A stretch of 64,000 bases of DNA, from positions 5,996,001 to 6,060,000 of the forward strand of contig NZ_SNWR01000001.1 in NCBI RefSeq assembly GCF_004362215.1, read 5' to 3'. Both the position numbers and the translations under genes were made by a program. Origin of the DNA: Paractinoplanes brasiliensis. GTDB lineage: Bacteria > Actinomycetota > Actinomycetes > Mycobacteriales > Micromonosporaceae. The notes under the pieces were generated by a model. The model was not told the DNA's origin. It saw only the letters and a list, made by a program, of their open reading frames with translations, and did no database searches. Within the stretch, counting starts at the first letter, position 1. The number at the start of each line of letters is the position of its first letter. Positions 19,161-26,952 of the stretch are shown here, piece after piece.

Positions 19161-20693
19161 TCAGGCCTTGGTGATTTTGACGTTGTCGACGGCCGCCTCC
19201 ACGAGCGACGCCGTGGACAGGTCGGCGGCCTCCACGCTCAGGCGGATCGTCTGGCCGGCGAACGAGGACAGGTTGACCGAGCCGGTGGCCCAGGCGGCGG
19301 CCCGGTTGGAAGCGGCTCCGGCCTGGCTGAACACCGTGGTCGTGGTGCTGCCCGAGATCACCTGGATGCGGAAGTAGTCGGCGCTGGTCGCGTTGTTCAG
19401 GTGCGACAGATACCAGTTGAAGCTGAGCGTCAGCGTGCCCGTGGGCAGCGCGATCGTGGGGGAGACGATGGTCGTGGCGCCGCCGTCCACGTCGTTGGCC
19501 CCGGCGCTCGAGCCGGCGACGGCCCCGGTGACCAGGTCGTACGTGCCGCCGGCGGCGTCGCCGAGCTGGGTGGCGACGCCGGAGCTGGTGGCGGCCGGGT
19601 CGCCGCGCTCGAACCGGCCCGACGTGGCGGTGTCGGAGGCGCCCGCCGTCCAGCCGGTCGCGGTCTCGAAGTCGTCGGAGTAGACGGTCGTTCCGGGCGG
19701 CGTGGTGGTGCCGCCGTCGGCGAGCGTCCACACCGCGTACGCGATGGCGTCCGAGTTACGGTCCAGCGCGGTGTCGTTGATGTTCGCGGTGGTGTCGCAC
19801 GACGCGTGGTAGCAGGGGTCGAACGTGGACGCGGTTCCACCCCACAGCTGCACCTGCGCGGCGGTCTTGCGGCCCTCGGCGCCGGTGAAGATGCCGCCTG
19901 CCGGGATGCCGTTGGCGATGAACGGGCCGTAGTCGCTGCGGCCGTCGAAGTCGGTTCCCCGGGTGGGCACGCCGATCGACGTGAAGTAGTCGGCCAGCGT
20001 CTGCTCGATCTGCGCGGAACCGGCCGGACCGGGGCCTGCGCCGGTGCCGTCGGAGTTGTCGCCGTCGTACAGGAAATAGCCGGGGTTGGGCGAACCGACC
20101 ATGTCGAAGTTCAGGTACCCGGTGATTTCACGTTTCTGCGCGGTTGTCAGCGAATTCACGTACGCCGTCGAGCCGCGCAGGCCGAGTTCCTCGGCGCCCC
20201 ACCAGCCGAAGCGCAGGTGCCGGTCGGGCTGGAAACCGGTGCGCGCGACGGCCAGGGCGACCTCGAGGTTGGCCATCGAGCCGGAGCCGTTGTCGTTGAT
20301 GCCCGGCCCGGCCGTGACGCTGTCGAGGTGCGCGCCGATCATCAGGGTGTCCGAGGTGTCGCCGCCCGGCCAGTCCGCGATCAGGTTGTAGCCGGTCGCG
20401 CCGTTGTAGGTGAACGACTGCTGCCGCGTGGTGTAGCCGGCCGCGTCGAGCAGGTTCTTCACGTACGTGACCGAGGCCAGATAGCCGGGACGGCCGTGCG
20501 CGCGGTTGCCACCGTTGGCCGTGGCGATGCTCTGCAACTGCGTGAGGTGCGCCTTGACGTTGGCCGGCGGAATGTCGGGGGCGGCCACGGCAGCGAGAGC
20601 GGCGGGGGCGGTGCCGGCGGGCTGGGCTTGGGCCGGGGCGGTGGCCGGCCCCAACGCCAGAGCGGCGACGCCGAGGACAAGGGGTGCTCGCAC
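19161..20693 (-). CDS. Secreted M28-family zinc aminopeptidase
   Basis: 510 aa from the GTG at 20693, which has GGAGGA just upstream. Its product begins with a Sec signal (RAPLVLGVAALALG...ATAPAQAQ). The peptidase domain (residues about 45-330) has the co-catalytic zinc signature of the Streptomyces griseus aminopeptidase group: MIGAHLDSVTAGPGINDNGSG, WWGAEELGL, NFDMVGSPN and CYHASCDTTANI. A C-terminal jelly-roll-like domain (residues about 345-510, WTAGASDTATSGRFERGDP ... VEAAVDNVKITKA) resembles the P/CBM-like appendages found on secreted actinobacterial hydrolases. It releases N-terminal amino acids from extracellular peptides. It stands alone, with the terminator at 18931-18973 downstream. 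Confidence 0.92.
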   Translation of the reverse strand: MRAPLVLGVAALALGPATAPAQAQPAGTAPAALAAVAAPDIPPANVKAHLTQLQSIATANGGNRAHGRPGYLASVTYVKNLLDAAGYTTRQQSFTYNGATGYNLIADWPGGDTSDTLMIGAHLDSVTAGPGINDNGSGSMANLEVALAVARTGFQPDRHLRFGWWGAEELGLRGSTAYVNSLTTAQKREITGYLNFDMVGSPNPGYFLYDGDNSDGTGAGPGPAGSAQIEQTLADYFTSIGVPTRGTDFDGRSDYGPFIANGIPAGGIFTGAEGRKTAAQVQLWGGTASTFDPCYHASCDTTANINDTALDRNSDAIAYAVWTLADGGTTTPPGTTVYSDDFETATGWTAGASDTATSGRFERGDPAATSSGVATQLGDAAGGTYDLVTGAVAGSSAGANDVDGGATTIVSPTIALPTGTLTLSFNWYLSHLNNATSADYFRIQVISGSTTTTVFSQAGAASNRAAAWATGSVNLSSFAGQTIRLSVEAADLSTASLVEAAVDNVKITKA

Positions 20694-20872
20694 GAAGGTC
20701 CTCCGTGGGCTCGGGGGAACCACCCCCGGACGCGGAGGCGGTGTGCCCGCGAGCATGTCAGCGCGGAGGACTCATGCACTCATCCCAATCAATACATATC
20801 AAGGAACGTTCAAGGCCGAACCGCGGATGTACGCCTCTTCGCCGCCACCAACCGTGGGGCATGGCTGGAACG

Positions 20873-21568
20873 TCAGGCCGGGGGTGTGACGGTTTTCGGG
20901 GTGGGGCCGAAGGGGCCGGTCAGAGCGGCCCACTGGAGCAACATGATGGTTTTGGCGTCGGCGATGCGGCCGTCGGCGATGGCGGTCAGGGCGTCGTCGA
21001 AGTCGAGTTCGACGGGTTCGATGTCCTCGCCCTCGGAGGCCACGCCCCCGCCGGGGCCGGTGCGGTCGGCGGCGGTGTAGGGCGCGGCGTAGAAGTGCAG
21101 GCGTTCGGTGACCGAGCCGGGGCTCATCCAGACGCCGAAGACGTGTTCGAGCTCGCCGACCGTGATGCCGAGTTCTTCCGAGGTCTCGCGGCGGATCGCG
21201 CCGGCCGGGTCGTCGTCGTCGAGCAGGCCGGCGGCGGTTTCGATCAGCATGCCGTCGGGGTGGCCGTTCACGTAGGCCGGGTAGCGGAACTGCCGGGTCA
21301 GCAGCACCGTGCGGCGGGACACGTCGTACAGCAGGATCGTCGCGCCGTCGCCGCGGTCGTACGTCTCGCGCTGCTCGGTGGTCCAGCGGCCGTCGCGGTG
21401 GCGGTAGTCGTACGTCGTACGGCGAAGGACGTGCCACGCCGTCGCGAGCAGCTCGACGTCGCGGATCACCACGTCGGGGTTGCCGGTGAGGTCGCGGCCG
21501 GCCTGGTCGAGGCGGGTGCGGCCGCGGTGGTCGGGCAGGTCGAGGCCGGGGGTGCCGAGGTCGGTCAT
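20873..21568 (-). CDS. NUDIX hydrolase, GDP-mannose/ADP-sugar type
   Basis: 231 aa from the ATG at 21568. The central NUDIX box is ETAAGLLDDDDPAGAIRRE followed by TSEELG. The YDRGDGATILLYDVSRRTVLL and RQFRYPAYVNGHPDG segments before it, and the E-rich tail after it, resemble NudK-type GDP-mannose and related nucleotide-sugar pyrophosphatases. The exact substrate is inferred. It is divergent from the DeoR-type regulator across 59 bp that carry two identical 10-bp motifs, so co-regulation is plausible. Confidence 0.88.
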   Translation of the reverse strand: MTDLGTPGLDLPDHRGRTRLDQAGRDLTGNPDVVIRDVELLATAWHVLRRTTYDYRHRDGRWTTEQRETYDRGDGATILLYDVSRRTVLLTRQFRYPAYVNGHPDGMLIETAAGLLDDDDPAGAIRRETSEELGITVGELEHVFGVWMSPGSVTERLHFYAAPYTAADRTGPGGGVASEGEDIEPVELDFDDALTAIADGRIADAKTIMLLQWAALTGPFGPTPKTVTPPA

Positions 21569-21587
21569 GGCGCGTACGCTAACCCAG

Positions 21588-21627
21588 GAAACACGCAACA
21601 GTCGACAACAATGAGGAGAAACACGCA
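21588..21627 (+). promoter_or_regulatory. Direct-repeat candidate operator in the NUDIX/DeoR divergent region
   Basis: GAAACACGCA occurs at 21588-21597 and again at 21618-21627, exactly 30 bp apart (about three helical turns). The second copy abuts the GTG start of the DeoR gene. DeoR regulators commonly bind spaced direct repeats and autoregulate. Confidence 0.45.
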
Positions 21628-22365
21628 GTGCTGCCCGCCGAGCGTCGCGACTTCCTGCTCGAGCGGCTGCGGGCCGAGGGCAAGCTCGTGGTCACCGACA
21701 TCGCCTTCGAGCTGGGCATCGCCGAGGACAACATCCGCCGTGACCTGCGCGATCTCGCCGCCGCCGGGCTGCTGCAGCGGGTGTACGGGGGAGCGTTGCC
21801 CCCGGCTCCGGCCGCCGCCGACTACGCGACACGTACGCAGGTCTCGCCCGACAGCAAGCGCCGGGTCGCCGCCGCGGCCGCCGCCCTGATCCGGCCGGGC
21901 GCGACGGTTCTGCTCGACGGGGGCACGACCGCGCTGGCCGTGGTCAACGCGCTGCCGCCCGAGCTGGAGGCCACGATCGTCACCCACAGCGTCACCGTCG
22001 CCGCCGCGCTGGTCGGCCATCCGAGCGCCGAGGTGATCGTGCTCGGCGGCCGGCTGTTCAAGCACTCGGCCGTGGCCTCGGGCGCGATCACGGCCGAGGC
22101 GGCCCGCACGGTGCACGCCGACCTGTTCCTGCTCGGTGTCACCGGGGTGCACCGCAAAGCGGGCCTGACCACCGGCGACCCCGACGAGGCGGCGATGAAA
22201 CGCACGCTGGCGAGCCGGGCCGCCGAGACCTACGTGATGGCCAGCGCCGAAAAGATCAACACCGCTTCCCCGTACGTGGTGATGCCGCTGACCGAGGTGA
22301 GCGGCGTGATCACCGACGCGCCCGGCCTCGACGACCTCGGCGTCCCGATCATCCGCGCGCCCTGA
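21628..22365 (+). CDS. DeoR/GlpR-family transcriptional regulator
   Basis: 245 aa; GTG at 21628 after ATGAGGAG. The N-terminal winged helix-turn-helix (residues 1-57: ERRDFLLERLRAEGKLVVTDIAFELGIAEDNIRRDLRDL) precedes the linker RVYGGALP. The C-terminal sensor has DGGTTALAVVNALP and THSVTVAAALV, the sugar-phosphate-binding isomerase-like fold of DeoR proteins. It normally represses sugar-catabolic genes and is released by a phosphorylated sugar. No obvious catabolic target adjoins except the divergent NUDIX hydrolase. Confidence 0.92.
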   Translation: MLPAERRDFLLERLRAEGKLVVTDIAFELGIAEDNIRRDLRDLAAAGLLQRVYGGALPPAPAAADYATRTQVSPDSKRRVAAAAAALIRPGATVLLDGGTTALAVVNALPPELEATIVTHSVTVAAALVGHPSAEVIVLGGRLFKHSAVASGAITAEAARTVHADLFLLGVTGVHRKAGLTTGDPDEAAMKRTLASRAAETYVMASAEKINTASPYVVMPLTEVSGVITDAPGLDDLGVPIIRAP

Positions 22366-22431
22366 GCCGTGCCCCGGCGCGGGCCGCACGACAGCGGTCG
22401 CGCGGCGCTCGGCCGGTCTACCGTTGGGGTC

Positions 22432-22785
22432 ATGAAGCAGTTCCGTCGTGATGCCGGGCCGGGCGTCTCCGCGTACGGGCTGGAAGTGCTGCAGGCGGAG
22501 GTCGCGCGCCTCGCCGCGCTCATCGGGGCGGAGCAGCCGGCCGTGCTGGGTTTCGAGCCCGGCGACTCCCACCCGTACGTGGAGATCGACTCCGACGGCG
22601 TCTACCACTGGAAACGGGCGGCGCCCGAAACCGACCGCGCCACCCCCGCGCGCGACGACGTCCTGTACTGGTCGTTCGAAGCCGTGACGCGCGCGATCGC
22701 GGGGCACGACGACGATCGGCAGCTCGACCTGTTGCGCACGCTCGACCCGCGCTGGGCCGAGCGTCGCGCCCGCGAACAGGCCTGA
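22432..22785 (+). CDS. Imm63-family immunity-like protein
   Basis: 117 aa from the ATG at 22432. The sequence follows the Imm63 pattern: an N-terminal helix ending RLAALIGAE, a central strand HPYVEIDSDGVYHW, then DDVLYWSFEAVTRAIA and the C-terminal LLRTLDPRWAERRAREQA. Imm63 proteins are predicted to neutralise polymorphic toxins. No toxin gene is nearby, so it is an orphan or has been co-opted. It converges on the L7/L12-domain gene with adjacent stop codons. Confidence 0.75.
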   Translation: MKQFRRDAGPGVSAYGLEVLQAEVARLAALIGAEQPAVLGFEPGDSHPYVEIDSDGVYHWKRAAPETDRATPARDDVLYWSFEAVTRAIAGHDDDRQLDLLRTLDPRWAERRAREQA

Positions 22786-23097
22786 TCAGCTCAACCCGCG
22801 CTCGCGGGCCAGACGCTCCACCGCCTCCTTCGCCTCGGCCAGACCTGCCCCCGTACGCTCGCGGTAGATCTTGATCGCGTGGATCTTCTCGCCCTTCATG
22901 AGGTGGGACAGCACCTCCGGGTCGGCGGCGTCCACCGGCTCTTCGATGCCGAGGTGCTTCATGACCATGTCGAGTTTGCGTTCGACCGCCGCCAGCCGCG
23001 CAGCCTCGCGGCTCGTGCGCTGGGAACGGCTCGCGGTCGCGAACAGGGTCAGGCCCACGGTGGCGAGGGCGATCACGACGACGTAGACAACTTCCAT
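22786..23097 (-). CDS. Membrane protein with ribosomal L7/L12 C-terminal-like domain
   Basis: 103 aa. The first 20 residues form a membrane helix (EVVYVVVIALATVGLTLFA). Residues about 30-48 are a coiled segment (AARLAAVERKLDMVMKHLG). The C-terminus KIHAIKIYRERTGAGLAEAKEAVE is the helix-turn-helix segment of the L7/L12 C-terminal fold. Such membrane-tethered L7/L12-CTD proteins are widespread but uncharacterised in actinobacteria. It lies 12 bp downstream of the marR gene and is probably cotranscribed with it. Confidence 0.75.
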   Translation of the reverse strand: MEVVYVVVIALATVGLTLFATASRSQRTSREAARLAAVERKLDMVMKHLGIEEPVDAADPEVLSHLMKGEKIHAIKIYRERTGAGLAEAKEAVERLARERGLS

Positions 23098-23109
23098 ACG
23101 ATCATCGAA

Positions 23110-23556
23110 TCAGCTGCCCGCCACCGGTGTCTTCAGGGATTCCACGCACGAGCGCAGCAGCCGGCGCATCTGGTCCTGTTCGGCGGCCGACATCCCGGCG
23201 AGCATGGTGTCCTCGACCGCCCGGACGGCCCCGCTGGCCGTGGCGAGCTGCCGGCGGCCCTTGGCGGTCAGCGTGGTCGGCAGCACCCGCCCCGAGGGAG
23301 CGCGCTCGGGCCTGGCGACCAGGCCGTCGCGTTCGAGCGCCTGCAGCAGCACGTTCATCGACTGCCGGGTGACGAACGTGCCGCGCGCCAGCTCGGAGTT
23401 TGACAACCCCGGCCGCTGGGAGAGCAGTTCCAGGCACGAGTAATGCGTGATCGTCATGCCGAGCGGGCGCAGCACCGCCTCCATCGCGGTGTGCAGGGCG
23501 CTCGCGGCCATCTTCAGCAGGTAACCCACCGACGTGTCCAGCTCGACTTGACTCAT
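23110..23556 (-). CDS. MarR-family transcriptional regulator
   Basis: 148 aa, ATG at 23556. Winged helix-turn-helix with SCLELLSQRPGLSNSELAR, the recognition helix TFVTRQSMNVLLQALERDGLV, and a basic wing RAPSGRVLPTTLTAKGRR. MarR dimers repress divergent genes and are released by small phenolic or oxidant ligands. One perfect 18-bp palindrome overlaps this gene's start codon and a second lies upstream of the glyoxalase gene, strongly suggesting auto- and divergent repression. Confidence 0.92.
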   Translation of the reverse strand: MSQVELDTSVGYLLKMAASALHTAMEAVLRPLGMTITHYSCLELLSQRPGLSNSELARGTFVTRQSMNVLLQALERDGLVARPERAPSGRVLPTTLTAKGRRQLATASGAVRAVEDTMLAGMSAAEQDQMRRLLRSCVESLKTPVAGS

Positions 23557-23572
23557 GTCAGCATACTGACAT
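23555..23572. promoter_or_regulatory. MarR operator 1
   Basis: A perfect interrupted palindrome, ATGTCAG-CATA-CTGACAT, overlapping the ATG of the marR gene. Its arms are identical to those of operator 2. Repression by blocking transcription from its own promoter is inferred. Confidence 0.8.
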
Positions 23573-23582
23573 ACTCTTGCTC

Positions 23583-23600
23583 ATGTCAGTCAACTGACAT
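23583..23600. promoter_or_regulatory. MarR operator 2
   Basis: ATGTCAG-TCAA-CTGACAT with the same 7-bp arms, centred 28 bp from operator 1 and 20 bp upstream of the glyoxalase start. It probably controls that gene. Confidence 0.8.
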
Positions 23601-23619
23601 ATCGACACAGGGAGTCATC

Positions 23620-23973
23620 ATGGCAGTCATCGGACCCGACTTCGTCTCGCTGCAGGTGCGCGACATCGAACGTTCCGCCGCCTTCTACGAGCAGCACCTC
23701 GGGTTGACGCGCCGGCCCGGCCCGCCGCACGCCGTCGTCTTCGACACCAAACCCATAGCGTTCGCCGTACGGTCCTACGTCGCCGGCCCGATCACGGAGC
23801 CCGGCCGCGGCGTCGCGTTGTGGCTGCACGCGCCCGACGCCCAGCAGATCCACGACGCGCTGGCCGCCGCGGGCGTGCCGATCGTCTCGGCGCCCGTCGA
23901 CGGCCCGTTCGGCCGCACGTTCACGTTCGCCGACCCCGACGGCTACGAAGTGACACTGCATGACCGGGCCTGA
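23620..23973 (+). CDS. VOC-family (glyoxalase/bleomycin resistance-like) protein
   Basis: 117 aa from ATG at 23620 (GGGAG upstream). One full VOC module in two beta-alpha-beta-beta-beta halves: FVSLQVRDIERSAAFYEQHLGL at the start and GRTFTFADPDGYEVTLHDRA at the end, where the E of YEVTLHD is a typical metal ligand. Activity could be glyoxalase, dioxygenase or drug-binding; substrate unknown. Divergent from marR and probably its regulatory target. The EVE-domain gene overlaps its 3' end by 14 bp. Confidence 0.88.
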   Translation: MAVIGPDFVSLQVRDIERSAAFYEQHLGLTRRPGPPHAVVFDTKPIAFAVRSYVAGPITEPGRGVALWLHAPDAQQIHDALAAAGVPIVSAPVDGPFGRTFTFADPDGYEVTLHDRA

Positions 23974-24391
23974 GCGTTTCTGGGTCAGCACGGTCAGCCT
24001 CGACCACGTGGAAACGGCCGCCGCCGGCGGTTTCACGCAGGCCGACCACGGCGCGAACACCCGCCTGTCCCGACTGCGCCCCGGCGACTCCCTCGTCTTC
24101 TATTCGCCCCGCACGACGATGCTCGGCGGCGATCCCGTACGGCGGTTCACCGCCCTCGCCGTCGTCACGGGTTCGTCGCCGTACCGGGATCCGGTCAGCC
24201 ACCATTGGCGCCTGAGCTGCACGTTCACGCCGTCCGCGCCGGTTGAGGTCAAGCCGCTGGCCGCCGAGCTGTCGTTCATCCCGGACGCCGCCCACTGGGG
24301 CCTGCCGTTTCGCCGCGGCCTGTTCCCCATCCCGGAGGCCGACTACCGCATCATCGCCGGCCACATGACCGGATCATTGAGGGCCACATGA
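23960..24391 (+). CDS. EVE-domain protein
   Basis: 143 aa. ERFWVSTVSLDHVETAAAGGF, GDSLVFYSPR and the late AELSFIPDAAHWGLPFRRGLFPI are the EVE/PUA-like pattern (UPF0310). EVE domains read modified bases in DNA or RNA and often accompany restriction or defence genes. Here it is translationally coupled to the VOC gene. A 14-bp direct repeat (24359-24372 and 24382-24395) straddles its last codons. Confidence 0.82.
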   Translation: MTGPERFWVSTVSLDHVETAAAGGFTQADHGANTRLSRLRPGDSLVFYSPRTTMLGGDPVRRFTALAVVTGSSPYRDPVSHHWRLSCTFTPSAPVEVKPLAAELSFIPDAAHWGLPFRRGLFPIPEADYRIIAGHMTGSLRAT

Positions 24392-24640
24392 CCGGGCGTC
24401 CGCCGCACGGGTGAACCGCCCGGACGGCCAGGCGGTTCGGCGGATGATCGCGTCGGCGGTGCGCTCGGTGAGGCCCGGCGCGAAGAACGGGTAGTGGCCT
24501 GTCCCGGGCGCGATCTCCGGGCGGGCGCCGGGGATATGGGCCCGCAAGTGCCTCGCCGTGAGCCGGGGGCAGAGGGTCGTCGCTGTTCAGGACTCGCCAG
24601 GTTCCGACGTCGGCGTCCGTACGATGCTGTGGCGTCGTAC
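24374..24640 (-). pseudogene. Frameshifted C-terminal remnant of an alpha/beta-hydrolase
   Basis: On the minus strand, TWRVLNSDDPLP (the hydrolase strand carrying the catalytic-Asp region) is read in one frame. After one extra C in the CCCCC tract near 24572 the sequence continues in another frame as RLTARHLRAHIPGARPEI and GTGHYPFFAPGLTERTADAI, ending at TGA 24374-24376. GHYPFFAPG matches the catalytic-His end of these enzymes. The N-terminal two thirds are absent. Confidence 0.5.
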
Positions 24641-24778
24641 GGGGTGCCTTCGCCGGCCGCCGCCGGGAAGCGGACATTCCAGACATTGAACGGGGTAGTC
24701 TTCGTCCGGGGCGGGTCCGGCGAGGGACGGACCGGCCTGGGACGTCACTCAGCGTTGAGAAAGGACGGTGTCGGCTCG

Positions 24779-25894
24779 ATGAAGGTCGGCATTCCCAGCG
24801 AGGTCAAGAACAACGAATTCCGGGTGGCCATCACCCCTGCCGGGGTCTACGAGTTCCGCCGGGCCGGGCACGACGTGTTCGTGCAGGCGGGCGCGGGCGC
24901 CGGCTCGTCGATAACCGACGGTGACTACGTGGCCGCCGGCGCGACCATCCTGCCCGGCGCGGACGACGTCTGGGGCACGGCCGACCTGATCCTCAAGGTC
25001 AAGGAGCCGATCGCCCAGGAATACCCGCACATGCGGCCCGGCCAGGTGCTCTTCACCTATCTGCACCTCGCGGCGTCCAAGGAGTGCACCGACGCGCTGC
25101 TGGACCGCAAGGTCACCGGCATCGCGTACGAGACGGTCGAGCTGCCCGACCGCTCGCTGCCGCTGCTCGCCCCGATGAGCGAGGTCGCCGGCCGGCTCGC
25201 GCCGCAGGTGGGGGCATACCACATGATGCGTCCCGGCGGCGGGCGCGGCGTGCTCATGGGCGGTGTGCCGGGCGTCTACGCGGCCAAGGTCGTGGTCATC
25301 GGCGCCGGGGTGTCCGGCATGAACGCGGCCGCCATCGCGCTCGGCATGCAGGCCGAGATCCTGGTGCTCGACCGCAACATCGCCCGGCTGCGCGCCGCCG
25401 ACGCCGACTACCGGGGACACCTGCAGACCGTGGCCTCCAACGCGTACGAGATCGAGAAGGCCGTGCTCGACGCCGACCTGGTCATCGGTGCGGTGCTGAT
25501 CCCCGGCGCGAAGGCCCCCAACCTGGTCTCGAACGAGCTGGTGTCGCGGATGAAACCGGGCAGCGTGCTCGTCGACATCTCGATCGACCAGGGCGGCTGC
25601 TTCGAGGACTCGCGGCCCACCACCCACGCCGACCCCGTCTACAAGGTGCACAACTCGCTGTTCTACTGCGTCGCCAACATGCCGGGGGCGGTGCCGCACA
25701 CGAGCACCTACGCGCTGACCAACGTCACCCTGCCGTACGCTCTGGAACTGGCCAACCGGGGCTGGCGCGACGCGCTCAAGGCCGACCGCGCGCTGGCCCT
25801 GGGCCTGAACACCCACGACGGGCACGTCACGTACGGGCCGGTCGCGGAGGCTCACGGCATGACGGCACTCGACCTGGCAGAGGCGCTGAGCTGA
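24779..25894 (+). CDS. ald: L-alanine dehydrogenase
   Basis: 371 aa from the ATG at 24779. MKVGIPSEVKNNEFRVAITP is the hallmark N-terminus. Catalytic Lys is in LILKVKEP (about 74) and catalytic His in FTYLHLAASKE (about 95). The Rossmann motif is VVIGAGVSGMNAAAIALGM, and DISIDQGGCFEDSRPTTH closes the NAD site. It interconverts alanine with pyruvate and ammonia using NAD(H). It is followed 37 bp later by xerD. An Lrp/AsnC regulator, which often sits beside ald, is not here. Confidence 0.96.
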   Translation: MKVGIPSEVKNNEFRVAITPAGVYEFRRAGHDVFVQAGAGAGSSITDGDYVAAGATILPGADDVWGTADLILKVKEPIAQEYPHMRPGQVLFTYLHLAASKECTDALLDRKVTGIAYETVELPDRSLPLLAPMSEVAGRLAPQVGAYHMMRPGGGRGVLMGGVPGVYAAKVVVIGAGVSGMNAAAIALGMQAEILVLDRNIARLRAADADYRGHLQTVASNAYEIEKAVLDADLVIGAVLIPGAKAPNLVSNELVSRMKPGSVLVDISIDQGGCFEDSRPTTHADPVYKVHNSLFYCVANMPGAVPHTSTYALTNVTLPYALELANRGWRDALKADRALALGLNTHDGHVTYGPVAEAHGMTALDLAEALS

Positions 25895-25931
25895 CCCGGG
25901 GCGGAAACCGAGAGAACCGGGGAGACTGACG

Positions 25932-26837
25932 GTGCAGCGCGCGATCACGGCCTATCTCGACCACCTGACCGTCGAGCGTGGGCTGTCGCGCAACACGCTG
26001 ACCTCGTACCGGCGTGATCTGGAGCGATACGCGCAGGCGCTCGCCGCGGAGGGGATCGACGATCTCGCCGCGGTGAGCTCCGGCCGGGTCACCGCGCACC
26101 TGGCCGGCCTGCGCGCCGACGGGTTGTCCGCCTCGACCGCGGCAAGAGCCATCAGCGCCGTACGGGGCCTGCACAAGTTCGCCGCCCGCGAAGGGCTCGT
26201 CGCCGCCGACGTGGCCGCCGAGGTGCGCCCGCCCGCCCCGGCCAAACGCCTGCCCAAGGCCCTCGACGTCGACCAGGTGACCCGGCTGCTCGACGTGCCC
26301 GCCGACTCCGCGCTGGGCCTGCGCGACAAGGCGCTGCTGGAGTTCCTGTACGGGACCGGCGCGCGCATCTCCGAGGCGGTCGGCGCGGCTGTGGACGATC
26401 TCGAGCTGGGTGACGAGCCCGCGGCGGTGCTGCACGGCAAGGGCGGCCGCACGCGGCTGGTGCCGATCGGCGGGTTCGCGAAGTCGGCGTTGGAGGCTTA
26501 CCTCGTACGGGGAAGGCCTGGTCTTGCCTCGAACGGGACGGGAACTCCCGCTGTCTTCCTCAACGCGCGCGGCGGACGGTTGTCGCGGCAGAGCGCGTGG
26601 GCCATTCTGCGCCGTGCCGCCGAGGCCGCCGGGCTGCCGGTCGAGGGACCGCACGCGGTGAGCCCGCACACGTTGCGACACTCCTATGCGACCCACCTGC
26701 TCGACGGCGGGGCCGACGTCCGGGTCGTGCAGGAACTGCTCGGGCACGCGTCGGTCACCACGACGCAGGTGTACACGCTGGTCACCGTGGATCGACTTCG
26801 TGAGGTGTACGCGACCGCACACCCCCGGGCTCGTTAG
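25932..26837 (+). CDS. xerD: Tyrosine recombinase XerD
   Basis: 301 aa, GTG at 25932. The N-terminal SAM-like core-binding domain (TAYLDHLTVERGLSRNTLTSYRRDL) precedes the catalytic domain with Arg in GTGARISEAV (about 144), Lys in GKGGRTRLVPIG, HTLRHSYATHLLDGG (about 246-260), LGHASVTTTQVYT and the nucleophile Tyr (about 281). It resolves chromosome dimers at dif together with XerC. Position beside a ParA ATPase and scpAB places it in a chromosome-maintenance cluster. Confidence 0.94.
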   Translation: MQRAITAYLDHLTVERGLSRNTLTSYRRDLERYAQALAAEGIDDLAAVSSGRVTAHLAGLRADGLSASTAARAISAVRGLHKFAAREGLVAADVAAEVRPPAPAKRLPKALDVDQVTRLLDVPADSALGLRDKALLEFLYGTGARISEAVGAAVDDLELGDEPAAVLHGKGGRTRLVPIGGFAKSALEAYLVRGRPGLASNGTGTPAVFLNARGGRLSRQSAWAILRRAAEAAGLPVEGPHAVSPHTLRHSYATHLLDGGADVRVVQELLGHASVTTTQVYTLVTVDRLREVYATAHPRAR

Positions 26838-26952
26838 AGACTGGGCACCCATAGATGGCGACACGCCGACAACTCACCCGGGGAACGACGGCGGTCGTGG
26901 CGTAGAGTCGGGCATCGGCTCCGGCTGCGCGAGTCGGAAGGGGGCGAGGGTC

